Assembly (NCBI GenBank): GCA_964555625.1
Contig: CAZKTE010000028.1
Location: forward strand, 1 to 22,785
Reading direction: 5' to 3'
DNA: 22,785 nt
DNA from: CAZJKE01 sp964555625
GTDB taxonomy: Bacteria; Planctomycetota; Phycisphaerae; Phycisphaerales; SM1A02
Part shown: one piece after another, positions 14,763 through 22,516 of the stretch
How positions within the stretch are numbered: position 1 is the stretch's first letter
How the letters are laid out: each line of letters starts with the position of its first letter
Position numbers and translations under genes: made by a program
Notes under the pieces: model-generated
Databases searched by the model: none
What the model was told of the DNA's origin: nothing
What the model saw: only the letters and a program-made list of their open reading frames with translations

Positions 14763-16148
14763 ATGGAACGCGTAGACATCTACATCGACATCTTGGTCGA
14801 GAATCCGCTGCTGGCGATTCCGATCATCGCAGCGATCTTCGCCTTTGCGCTGGTACCCGCCCAGCACCGACTCTTCGCCACGCTGCTGCTACTGGTCCCA
14901 TGGTTGACGGTTGCTCGCCTGCCTGGTCTGGGTCCGATCCAGGCTGCGGCGAAGCTCGCGTCCGTGGGCGCCTACGCGCTCGTTGCATTCGCAGCCATCA
15001 CCCATCCTGGTCCCCGGCGCGACATTCCGGCGGTGCTCTGGCTCTACATCGTCATCGCCGCGATCTCGATCGTCTACATCCTGGGCGTCGAGGAGCCCAT
15101 GCTTCCCATCGTGCTGCGCGTGCAGTGGCTGGTCATCACAGTGGCGGCGGTGTGCGTCGTTCGGACGCTCGTGGTCCACGAGGATCTGATGCGCGTCGTC
15201 GATGGACTCACCTGGGGCTGCATGCTTGCGCTGCTGCTGCCTATCTCCGGTCTGCTGCTGTTTCCCGCCGAGTCGTTTCTCAAGGGGGTCAATCGGTTCC
15301 AGCCCTATGGAGTGAACTCCAACCAGCTCGGCATGCTCTTCGCGCTGGCGACACCCCTGATTGCCTACATGGCACTGACCACGCGCCGCGTGTCGATCAA
15401 GCCGGCGCTGCTCTTCACGCTCGTGATCACCATCGGCATGGCGTTGATCACCGGCAGCAGACAGACCATGCTCGCCATTTGCATCGTGATGCTCCCGATC
15501 CTGCTGACGCTCACCAAGCGGCCCGTGCTCACGATCTTCGGCATGCTCATCGCGGTGCTGGGACTCTCCTGGCTCTTCACGATCGCCGAGACCACCGCCA
15601 TGGAGCGGTTCGCGACGCTCGAGTCGACGCGTGCGCAGATCTGGGCTGCCTACTTCTCCGACGTCTTCTCTGGCCGCCCACTCTTCGGGCTGCTTGGGAC
15701 AAGCGGCGAGTACTACGAGAAGTCAATTGTCGTGGGTCAGCACCCGCACAACGCCTGGTTCTTCCTGATGTACATCGGCGGGCTGTCGATCGCCGGCCCC
15801 ATGCTTTTCCTGACCATCCTCTCGTCCGTGGCCGGCTGGCGCACATGGCGATTCCGCCACTTCCTCGGCGGTGACCCACTGCTCTACAGCGTGCTCTACA
15901 TGCTGTTGATAGCCATGTATGTGCAGGGCATCTTCAACCAAGTGGTGTACTGGCCGACCTACACGTGGTCATTCCTGCACGTGGTCCTTGCGAGCATGTT
16001 CATCTGCCTTGCCAGCGAGATTCGCGACGGAAATGCCCAGGAGGCCCTGCCGTCCACGTGGGATGAGTTCGACGAGGACGACGAGCATGGTGAGGAGGCC
16101 GAGTCCTTCGAGGACTTTGGCGACGGCGTCCGTCAGCCGGCAAACTGA
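14763..16148 (+). CDS. O-antigen ligase / Wzy-type polysaccharide polymerase-like membrane protein
   Basis: A 461-residue protein with about ten to twelve transmembrane helices and a larger extracytoplasmic loop between about residues 275 and 330. Typical features of the Wzy_C/WaaL family are the TGSRQTMLAI helix start, the loop with FGLLGTSGEYYEKSIVVGQH and the following PHNAWFFLMYIGGL, whose PHN with a nearby Gly is the most conserved mark of this family. Such proteins polymerise or ligate undecaprenyl-linked oligosaccharides on the periplasmic face. The last 45 residues are cytoplasmic-looking and strongly acidic (EFDEDDEHGEEAESFEDFGD). ATG 14763 follows a 73-base gap from the divergent GH56-like gene. 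Its 3' end overlaps the convergent flippase gene by 16 bases. Polymerase and ligase cannot be told apart from sequence alone. Confidence 0.85.
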   Translation: MERVDIYIDILVENPLLAIPIIAAIFAFALVPAQHRLFATLLLLVPWLTVARLPGLGPIQAAAKLASVGAYALVAFAAITHPGPRRDIPAVLWLYIVIAAISIVYILGVEEPMLPIVLRVQWLVITVAAVCVVRTLVVHEDLMRVVDGLTWGCMLALLLPISGLLLFPAESFLKGVNRFQPYGVNSNQLGMLFALATPLIAYMALTTRRVSIKPALLFTLVITIGMALITGSRQTMLAICIVMLPILLTLTKRPVLTIFGMLIAVLGLSWLFTIAETTAMERFATLESTRAQIWAAYFSDVFSGRPLFGLLGTSGEYYEKSIVVGQHPHNAWFFLMYIGGLSIAGPMLFLTILSSVAGWRTWRFRHFLGGDPLLYSVLYMLLIAMYVQGIFNQVVYWPTYTWSFLHVVLASMFICLASEIRDGNAQEALPSTWDEFDEDDEHGEEAESFEDFGDGVRQPAN

Positions 16149-17710
16149 CGAACCAGCCGCATGGCCATGCGTCGTTCGTCGCTGCTGAGTAGGACCAGCC
16201 ATCCCATCGCGCCGCAGCCCAGGGCGTAGGCGCTACTGCCTGCCAGCAGGCCAGTCCACTCGATGGGACCGCCATCGCTGAGGGCAGGGGCAAGCAGCAG
16301 GAGTGGGGCCGCTACCGCGGCGACCAGAGCCGGTCGCCCCATCGGCCCCAGGATCGACGTGAGTCCCAGGCCGACGTGGCGCCCGGCGGCAAGGGGGACC
16401 CAGAGGAGGTGTACGACCAGGAAGATCACCGTCAGGGAAATGGCCGGGGCGGTCCAGGCCCATGCATCGGGCAGGGTGTAGATGAGGCCCACCGACAGCA
16501 GCGGTCCTGCCAGGCCCCCGGCTAGGACCAAGGGCGCATAGTGGCGGATGTGCCCGGCGCCGTAGAGGAGCTTGAGCCATCCGTCGGTGATGGCGCGACA
16601 GGCAAGCCCGACGCCCATGATCTGCACGAGCAGCACCGCCGGCCCCAGGATCGGTTGGCCGCTGGTGGGATCAATGTCCGGGGTGGATCGACCGATCCAG
16701 AGTTGCAGCAGCGGCTCGGCGAAGACGACCACGACGACCATCGCCGGCAGGGCGACGCTGGAGAGCAGCCGGGTGGAATGCCTGAACATCGCTCGAAGCG
16801 TCCCATGGGCCTCGGCAGAACTGAGCCGCGCGCTGACGGCATCGAGCCCGAACGTGATTCCCAGAGACGCCATGCGCACGTAACTCACCAGTCGCAGGGC
16901 GATCCCAAAAATCGCGTTTCCCCAGAGCCCGAAGAAGACATTCAGAATGAGTTGCGCGATGCGCTCATGGAGGTTCATCGCCAGGACCACGCTGCTGTTC
17001 CACCCGAAGGTCCCCAGTATGCTCCGCGCAGTCTCCCTGGTGGCGCCGCGGAATCGCGGCCGCAGGCTTCGATCGCCCGCGACCAGCACCAGGACCAGGC
17101 CAAGCGTGGCGAGGACGTTTATCACCAGCACGATCGTGCCGAATGTCCTGAGCCCTTCCGCCATGCCGACTATCACCAGCACCTGGAAGGGGATGATCGT
17201 CGCGACCAGGTACGCAGCACGCCGACAGACCGTCCACATGTTGTGGGCAAGGAACCGCTCCTGCACGACGAACATCGTGATGGCAGGCGAGAGCAAGATG
17301 ATGAGACAGGTGGCAGCACCCTCGCAGGCGGTGATCCACCGTGCTGCGCCGAGCATGTGATCGGGAATCCGCAACAAAGGCAGCGCCGCGATCAGGGCGA
17401 TGAAGAAGACTGCTGAGATCACAGCGATGGCACCGCTGATCCAGAATGAAGTGGCATAGACCCGCGCAAATGCCGCCTTGTCGGTGTGCCAGGCGGCGCC
17501 GAGCTCGCGGACCATGGAGTGTCGCATCGTGTCCTGAAGCATGCCGCCGATGCCTATCGACGAGGCCAGCAGGGCGATGAGCCCGTACCCCTCGGTGCCG
17601 ACCCAGGCCAGTTGCAGGGGAACCACGACAAGGCCAATGGCCATGGTGGCCAGCAGGCGCGCGTAGTTGGTTGTGACGCGGGAGAGACCGCGTCGTGCTT
17701 CAGAGGGCAT
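16133..17710 (-). CDS. Wzx-like polysaccharide flippase (MOP superfamily)
   Basis: A 525-residue, strongly hydrophobic protein with about twelve to fourteen predicted transmembrane helices and only short loops. The N-terminus (YARLLATMAIGLVVVPLQLA followed by WVGTEGYGLIALLASS) is the usual start of polysaccharide-export flippases of the MATE-like MOP superfamily. The middle has the repeated arrangement of helix pairs around a basic loop (AGDRSLRPRFRGATRE). Flippases of this type turn lipid-linked oligosaccharides from the cytoplasmic to the periplasmic face, where the neighbouring Wzy-like protein would act on them. ATG 17710 is used; no good Shine-Dalgarno site is present. It diverges from the propeller-dockerin gene across a 155-base gap and overlaps the Wzy-like gene tail to tail. 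Confidence 0.85.
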   Translation of the reverse strand: MPSEARRGLSRVTTNYARLLATMAIGLVVVPLQLAWVGTEGYGLIALLASSIGIGGMLQDTMRHSMVRELGAAWHTDKAAFARVYATSFWISGAIAVISAVFFIALIAALPLLRIPDHMLGAARWITACEGAATCLIILLSPAITMFVVQERFLAHNMWTVCRRAAYLVATIIPFQVLVIVGMAEGLRTFGTIVLVINVLATLGLVLVLVAGDRSLRPRFRGATRETARSILGTFGWNSSVVLAMNLHERIAQLILNVFFGLWGNAIFGIALRLVSYVRMASLGITFGLDAVSARLSSAEAHGTLRAMFRHSTRLLSSVALPAMVVVVVFAEPLLQLWIGRSTPDIDPTSGQPILGPAVLLVQIMGVGLACRAITDGWLKLLYGAGHIRHYAPLVLAGGLAGPLLSVGLIYTLPDAWAWTAPAISLTVIFLVVHLLWVPLAAGRHVGLGLTSILGPMGRPALVAAVAAPLLLLAPALSDGGPIEWTGLLAGSSAYALGCGAMGWLVLLSSDERRMAMRLVRQFAG

Positions 17711-17784
17711 GTGGCATGCTTATTGGACCATCGGTTCGGGTAGTGATGCCTCTTCTATCGTCATTCATGGGCCCGTGGCTTGCT

Positions 17785-17798
17785 GCACCTGCAGGTGC
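17785..17798. promoter_or_regulatory. Fourteen-base perfect palindrome between flippase and propeller genes
   Basis: GCACCTGCAGGTGC is a perfect 14-bp palindrome roughly in the middle of the 155-base gap between two divergent genes (starts at 17710 minus and 17866 plus). This is a reasonable place for a dimeric repressor or activator site serving both directions. No other copy was noticed in the window. I see no convincing -35/-10 pairs next to it. Confidence 0.35.
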
Positions 17799-17865
17799 TC
17801 CTAGACTTGGATTCGGAAGAGATCGGGCCCCAAGGCACCCATTGCGACGGGCCCTACTGAGACAG

Positions 17866-19206
17866 ATGCCCCTGATTCACGACCAACGCTTATGCGCGCT
17901 CGTCGCGTGCGGCCTTGTGATGATCCCCTGCCAACTTGTGGCAGGTGATACGCCGCCTTGCGGGTACGAGTTCCAGCCCTGGGTGCAATACGACAGCGGA
18001 GAGGTCTCAACAGGTGTTGACATGGCCGATTTCAATGGCGATGGCCTGATGGATCTGGTGGTCGCAAATCGTGCCACGAACAATGTATCTGTACTGCTCA
18101 ATGCCGGCGACGGGACCTTCCTGCCGGCCATGCATACCGATGTCGGCGATACCCCCCGGTACGTGGTGGCGGCCGACTTCGACGGGGACGGGGACGTGGA
18201 CGTGGCGACGCCCGACTATGACGGACACGTGGTCTCCGTGCTGCTCAACGACGGGATCGGCCAGATGTCCCTGCACGCGCAGCATCCGTTCCTGCGCCCA
18301 GCATGCATCGAGACGGCGGATCTCAACGGCGACGGCCTGCCCGAGCTCATTGTTCCCCACTGGAACAAAGCGAGCCCGAAGCCCTCGCAGTCTCCGGCGC
18401 TCGTCACCGTGCTCGCCAACAGGGGTGGCGGGGACTTCGAACCGGTTTTCCCCGTGGAGATCGACCTGCAGCCGCGGGGCATCGCCGTGGGCGATCTGGA
18501 CGCTGATGGCGACCCGGACGTGGCCATCAGCAACCTCGCCGGGCACAACATCTCCATCCTGATCAACAAGGGCGGCGCACTGGCTCCAGGGACGACGTTC
18601 GGCGTGGGTAAGGAGCCGCGATACCTCGCGATCGGTGACCTGGACGGCGACGGCATCAGCGACCTGGCGATCGTGCACAAACGATTCAACGAACTCTGGA
18701 TCATGATCAACGACGGGGCGCTGGGATTCACCGTCTCGGGGGTGTACCCGACGTCCGCTGGTCCCCATTCGGTGATCCTCGCCGACCTTGATGGCGACTG
18801 CGACCTTGATGTGGTGGCCTCCAACGTCCTGTGGCCCATGGCCGTGGACATCTACGTCAACGAGGAGAGTTCCTTCGATGGACTGGTGTCGCTGGCCACG
18901 CAGAACGGGCCGGCGCATGTTGTTGCAGGCGATCTGGATGGCGACGGGGTGGACGACCTGGCGACGGCCAACACGGGAAACGGCACGGTGAGTGTCTACA
19001 TGAGCGACGTCGCCCAGCAGCTCTGCGGCCCATGCCCGGGCGACATGAACGCTGATGGCACGGTCAACGTGCAGGATCTCGTCGAGACGATCACCGCGTG
19101 GGGCCCCTGTGGCGAGGAGTGCTGCGAACTCGACCTCGATGGCAACGGGCGGGTCGGTGTCGAGGAGCTGCTGCAGATCATCGTCGGTTGGGGCGACTGC
19201 CCCTGA
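17866..19206 (+). CDS. Exported seven-repeat FG-GAP/VCBS beta-propeller with dockerin-like C-terminus
   Basis: A 446-residue protein with a signal peptide (about 1-27, ending LVAGD). Seven calcium-binding blade motifs follow: ADFNGDGLMD (54), ADFDGDGDVD (103), ADLNGDGLPE (151), GDLDADGDPD (209), GDLDGDGISD (257), ADLDGDCDLD (306) and GDLDGDGVDD (355). These are spaced about 45-60 residues, as in seven-bladed FG-GAP/VCBS propellers. Residues about 387-446 form a cysteine-rich pair of EF-hand-like units, GDMNADGTVNVQDLVETITA ending in WGPC and ELDLDGNGRVGVEELLQIIV ending in WGDC. This is the dockerin-like, WG-x-C module typical of Phycisphaerales exported proteins and probably anchors the protein. 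Start ATG 17866 is chosen for the signal peptide; the upstream frame to 17695 has none. The role is probably binding, adhesion or surface assembly; no enzyme motif was seen. Confidence 0.88.
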   Translation: MPLIHDQRLCALVACGLVMIPCQLVAGDTPPCGYEFQPWVQYDSGEVSTGVDMADFNGDGLMDLVVANRATNNVSVLLNAGDGTFLPAMHTDVGDTPRYVVAADFDGDGDVDVATPDYDGHVVSVLLNDGIGQMSLHAQHPFLRPACIETADLNGDGLPELIVPHWNKASPKPSQSPALVTVLANRGGGDFEPVFPVEIDLQPRGIAVGDLDADGDPDVAISNLAGHNISILINKGGALAPGTTFGVGKEPRYLAIGDLDGDGISDLAIVHKRFNELWIMINDGALGFTVSGVYPTSAGPHSVILADLDGDCDLDVVASNVLWPMAVDIYVNEESSFDGLVSLATQNGPAHVVAGDLDGDGVDDLATANTGNGTVSVYMSDVAQQLCGPCPGDMNADGTVNVQDLVETITAWGPCGEECCELDLDGNGRVGVEELLQIIVGWGDCP

Positions 19207-19234
19207 CTGTTCTGGGTGCTAAAGTCTGTGCTGC

Positions 19235-20050
19235 ATGAGCGACGCTCGTCCGTCCGACATCACCTTCGTCGTCGTTGGCTGCCAGCGCTGCGGTACCACC
19301 TGGACAGACGCGGCCCTGCGAGAGCACCCACAGGTGTTTCTGCCTGCGCTGAAGCAGACCTATTTCTTCGATCGAAACTATGACCGAGGAATGGAGTGGT
19401 ACCTCCAGCGATTCGAGGGCATCCAATCGAACTACGGCGCAGTGGGCGAGGTAGCCACGGGATACTGCCTCCCACAGGCCGTCCCATTGCTCGCGTCAAA
19501 CCTCCCGGACGTGAAGGTGATCATGATCATGCGGCATCCCGTCGACCGTGCCTACAGCAACTTCCAGTCGCGCCGCGTCGAGGAAGGGTGGTCGTCTTTC
19601 GAGGAGGCCCTGGACGACGACGAGGACCTGCGGGCGCGGGGCCGCTACATCGAACAGATCGACCTGCTCATGGAGCACTACCAGCGGGATCGCTTTCTTG
19701 CGGTGCTCTACGACGATCTCAATGGGGACGATCGGGGATTTCTCAAGTCGATCCTCTCCTTCATCGACGTTGACAGCGACTTTGAGTCGGGTCTCTTTGG
19801 CCAGCGCAAGAACGCTGCGATGTTTCCACGGGCGAGGAAAGCCATGCACGCCGTCGGCCTCAAGCCGCTCCTGGAGGCGGCCAGCAATTCCCCGGTCGGG
19901 GACGTAATCCGCAGAGGTCGCAAGCAGCGCGGCCGTGCGTATCAGGCGATGGACCCCGACACCCGCGGCCGCCTCGTTGACTACTTCCGCCCGCTCAACG
20001 CGCGGCTCTCGGAATTCCTGGGACGAGACCTGACCGACTGGGATCACTGA
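19235..20050 (+). CDS. PAPS-dependent sulfotransferase
   Basis: A 271-residue single-domain sulfotransferase of the heparan/carbohydrate type (Sulfotransfer_1-like). The 5'-phosphosulfate loop is VVVGCQRCGTTWTD (12-25), followed by LREHPQV and the KQTYFF strand typical of glycan sulfotransferases. The 3'-phosphate site is IMRHPVDRAYSNF (98-110, Arg100 and Ser108). The C-terminus is basic (RRGRKQRGR) and has RLVDYFRPLNARLSEFLGRD, as in membrane-independent bacterial members. It transfers sulfate from PAPS, probably to a sugar hydroxyl. It is 28 bases after the propeller gene and five bases before the glycosyltransferase gene, and upstream of sat-cysC, which make PAPS. That context supports sulfation of the glycan made by this locus. 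Confidence 0.92.
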   Translation: MSDARPSDITFVVVGCQRCGTTWTDAALREHPQVFLPALKQTYFFDRNYDRGMEWYLQRFEGIQSNYGAVGEVATGYCLPQAVPLLASNLPDVKVIMIMRHPVDRAYSNFQSRRVEEGWSSFEEALDDDEDLRARGRYIEQIDLLMEHYQRDRFLAVLYDDLNGDDRGFLKSILSFIDVDSDFESGLFGQRKNAAMFPRARKAMHAVGLKPLLEAASNSPVGDVIRRGRKQRGRAYQAMDPDTRGRLVDYFRPLNARLSEFLGRDLTDWDH

Positions 20051-20055
20051 ACGCC

Positions 20056-21210
20056 ATGCGCATCGGTCACTTTGTCTCGGTCGTCGCCGGCCAGCTCGGG
20101 TTCGAGAGGAACGTGTCAGGTCACGTCCAGATACCCCTGCACGGCATGCAATTGCAGTGTGATGCCGGTCACGAGGTGCACCTGATCACCAACCAGTTCG
20201 GCGAGGATCGTTCGCTGCCCTCATGCCTGCCGCAGGCGGCGACCGTCCACCTCGTGACCGATGCGCGCAAGCGCGGTGGAGTCATGACCCGCACGGGAAA
20301 GCAGCAGGGGGGACTGGGCATTCGAAATCTCGTGCGGCAGGTCGCCCAGATCAAGGCGATCTGCAAGGAACTGCAGTTCGACGTCCTGCACCTGCATGGG
20401 TACAACCGCACCGCCCATCTGGCCGGTGGACTGAGATGGGCGGGCCTGGACGTGCCGACCGTCGTCACGATCTTCGGCGCCGTCTTCCCGGAGCGATGTG
20501 CGATGACCACCGGTCGACTCTGGCGCAGCGCCGGCACCGTGGTGACCGCAACACAGCACGTGCAGGATCAACTCGCATCGGGTGGGATCGACGCGACCAT
20601 CCTGCGCCACGGGATAGTCCGCGACTTCCGCGCCGAGCATGCAGACGCTGCGCTCGCCGCTCCCCATCGAGTGCTCTTCTGGCGCGATCCAACAATTCGA
20701 AACGGCGCCGACGTCGCGGTGGCGGCATTCGACCGCCTGGCGCCGCTCTTTCCAGATGTCAGCTTCGACCTGGCGGTGCGGCCGCACTGGGACCCCATCG
20801 ATGTGGATGAGGTCGCCAATGCGCACCCAAACGTGCACGTCCACAGGTTCCCCTACGCCGAGGGCGTCACGCTCTCGGGCCTGCTACTCGAGTCCATCTG
20901 CGTGGTCATGCCAATCCGCCACATGTCCATTGATCCACAGTTGGTGATCGCCGAGACGCTCGCCGCGGGCGTACCGATCATCACGACGAACCAGCGATCG
21001 AACCCGGAGATCGTCAAGGACGGGCAGAGCGGCATACTGGTGCCACTTGGCGACGTCGACGCGACGACCTCGGCGCTGAAGTCAATGCTTGAGGACCGTG
21101 AGGCGACTGCGGCCATGGGTGTTGCTGCTGCCAAGGACGTAGCCGCGCAATGGAACTGGGACTCGTACGTGGCCGACCTTGAGGCGATCTACGAGCGCGT
21201 GGAGCGGTGA
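20056..21210 (+). CDS. GT4-like (GT-B fold) glycosyltransferase
   Basis: A 384-residue protein with the two Rossmann-like halves of GT-B enzymes. The N-terminal half has the usual short substrate-side loops, DVLHLHGYNRTAHLAGGLRW (109-128) and VVTIFGAVFPE (136-146). The C-terminal donor-binding half has the family signature SIDPQLVIAETLAAGVPIIT (291-310), in which Glu300 occupies the donor-sugar-contacting position, then NPEIVKDGQSGILVPLGD. It would add a sugar from a nucleotide donor to a growing lipid-linked or polymer glycan in the cytoplasm. The donor sugar cannot be told. It starts five bases after the sulfotransferase stop, so the two are almost certainly translated from one mRNA. Confidence 0.88.
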   Translation: MRIGHFVSVVAGQLGFERNVSGHVQIPLHGMQLQCDAGHEVHLITNQFGEDRSLPSCLPQAATVHLVTDARKRGGVMTRTGKQQGGLGIRNLVRQVAQIKAICKELQFDVLHLHGYNRTAHLAGGLRWAGLDVPTVVTIFGAVFPERCAMTTGRLWRSAGTVVTATQHVQDQLASGGIDATILRHGIVRDFRAEHADAALAAPHRVLFWRDPTIRNGADVAVAAFDRLAPLFPDVSFDLAVRPHWDPIDVDEVANAHPNVHVHRFPYAEGVTLSGLLLESICVVMPIRHMSIDPQLVIAETLAAGVPIITTNQRSNPEIVKDGQSGILVPLGDVDATTSALKSMLEDREATAAMGVAAAKDVAAQWNWDSYVADLEAIYERVER

Positions 21211-21234
21211 TCCCTCCAAGTCTCGCCTCATGTC

Positions 21235-21263
21235 TTGCCCGGCGGGGTCGCAGTCTGTAGGAT
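21235..21263 (+). promoter_or_regulatory. Candidate sigma-70-type promoter for sat-cysC
   Basis: TTGCCC (21235-21240) and TAGGAT (21258-21263) are separated by exactly 17 bases and match the -35 and -10 consensus at four of six positions each. They lie in the 99-base gap between the glycosyltransferase and sat. Transcription from about 21270 would leave a short leader before ATG 21310. The adjacent pyrimidine-rich stretch could be the start site. Confidence 0.35.
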
Positions 21264-21309
21264 TGGCCCTTTCCCCCACGCTTTCTGCACACAACGGAGA
21301 CTTGAACGG

Positions 21310-22491
21310 ATGACCACCACGCTCATCGACCCCCATGGCGGCACGCTTGTCGATCGGTTTTCCGCCGAGGCACAGGCACTCGCGTCCGAGGCGACATCGC
21401 TGCCGAGCATCACGCTGACTTCCAAGCAGGCCTGCGATCTCGAGATGATCGCCATCGGCGCCTTCAGCCCGCTGACGGGGTTCGCCACGGAGGCCGACTT
21501 CGAGTCAATCTGCCGCGACATTCGCCTAGCCGACGGCACGCCCTGGCCCATCCCGATCACCCTCGCAGTCGACGAGGAGACCAAGGGAACCATCGAGGTC
21601 GGCGGACGCGCGGCCCTCTGCCACGAGGACGGCACATTGCTTGCCGTCATCGACATCGAGGACATCTACGCCCACGACAAGGCGATGGAGATTCCCAACG
21701 TCTTCGGCACCGAGGACGATGCACACCCGGGCGTGAAGGCCGTCATGGACGAGGGTGACTGGCTCGTAGGTGGCCCCATCCACGTGGTGACCGTCACCCC
21801 CGAGGTCGAGCCCGGTGAGCAGTTCACCGAGGTCCGGCATGCACCTGCGGCGACGCGAGCGGCATTTGCCGAGCGTGGCTGGAAGACGGTCGCGGCGTTC
21901 CAGACGCGCAACCCAATCCATAGAGCACACGAGTACCTCTGCAAGTGCGCCCAGGAGATCTGCGACGGGCTGCTCATCCACCCGCTGGTGGGCGAGACCA
22001 AGCCCGGCGACATCCCGGCCGACGTGCGAATGGAGTGCTACAACACGATCATCGAGCACTACTTCGTTGCCGAGCACACCATGCTCAGCGTGATGCCCGG
22101 GGCGATGCGCTACGCGGGACCACGTGAGGCCATCCTCCACGCTCTGGTTCGCAAGAACTACGGGTGCTCCCACTTCATCGTCGGCCGCGACCACGCAGGC
22201 GTGGGCGACTACTACGGTACCTACGACGCGCAGAACATCTTCGATCAGTTCGATGCGGCCGAGATCGGCATCGTTCCACTGAAGTTCGAGCACGCCGCCT
22301 GGTCCCATCGGGCCCAGGGCATGGTGTCCGCCAAGACGTTCCCCCGGATCGAGGGAGACCAGATCTTCCTGTCCGGGACCAAGGTGCGGGAACTGCTGGA
22401 TGCGGGCGAGCGTCCGCCGCAGGAGTTCTCCCGTCCCGAGGTTGCCGACGTGCTCATTGCATGGGCCACCGGCAGCGCAGTGACCGCCTGA
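21310..22491 (+). CDS. sat: ATP sulfurylase (sulfate adenylyltransferase)
   Basis: A 393-residue homomeric-type ATP sulfurylase making adenylyl sulfate (APS) and pyrophosphate from ATP and sulfate. Signatures are the N-terminal IGAFSPLTGF (49-58), the ATP-binding QTRNPIHRAHEYL (198-210, the HxxH motif), the GRDHAGVGDYY segment (292-302) and the C-terminal LSGTKVRELLDAGERPPQEF (354-373). It is the Sat type, not the CysDN heterodimer. It has no fused APS-kinase domain, which is instead the next gene. ATG 21310 has GGAGA about ten bases upstream; the frame is open to 21235 but the added part is not family-like. It is likely to feed APS to CysC for PAPS, although Sat can also serve sulfate assimilation or dissimilation. 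Confidence 0.96.
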   Translation: MTTTLIDPHGGTLVDRFSAEAQALASEATSLPSITLTSKQACDLEMIAIGAFSPLTGFATEADFESICRDIRLADGTPWPIPITLAVDEETKGTIEVGGRAALCHEDGTLLAVIDIEDIYAHDKAMEIPNVFGTEDDAHPGVKAVMDEGDWLVGGPIHVVTVTPEVEPGEQFTEVRHAPAATRAAFAERGWKTVAAFQTRNPIHRAHEYLCKCAQEICDGLLIHPLVGETKPGDIPADVRMECYNTIIEHYFVAEHTMLSVMPGAMRYAGPREAILHALVRKNYGCSHFIVGRDHAGVGDYYGTYDAQNIFDQFDAAEIGIVPLKFEHAAWSHRAQGMVSAKTFPRIEGDQIFLSGTKVRELLDAGERPPQEFSRPEVADVLIAWATGSAVTA

Positions 22492-22516
22492 TTCCCCTGA
22501 AAGGAAGACCACTCAA

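Noticed and set aside
14054..15874. Long plus-strand open frame (606 codons) across the GH56-like and Wzy-like genes
   Set aside because: It runs antisense to the GH56-like gene and then out of frame inside the Wzy-like gene. Its translation is rich in Arg/His/Ala low-complexity sequence with no motifs, as expected from GC-rich codon shadows.
16541..17416. Plus-strand open frame of 291 codons opposite the flippase
   Set aside because: Antisense to a convincing transmembrane protein; highly charged Asp/His/Arg/Gln-rich translation without motifs.
18007..18918. Minus-strand open frame of 303 codons opposite the propeller gene
   Set aside because: The regular Asp/Gly repeat on the other strand keeps stops out of the opposite frame. 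The translation is only a mirror of that repeat.
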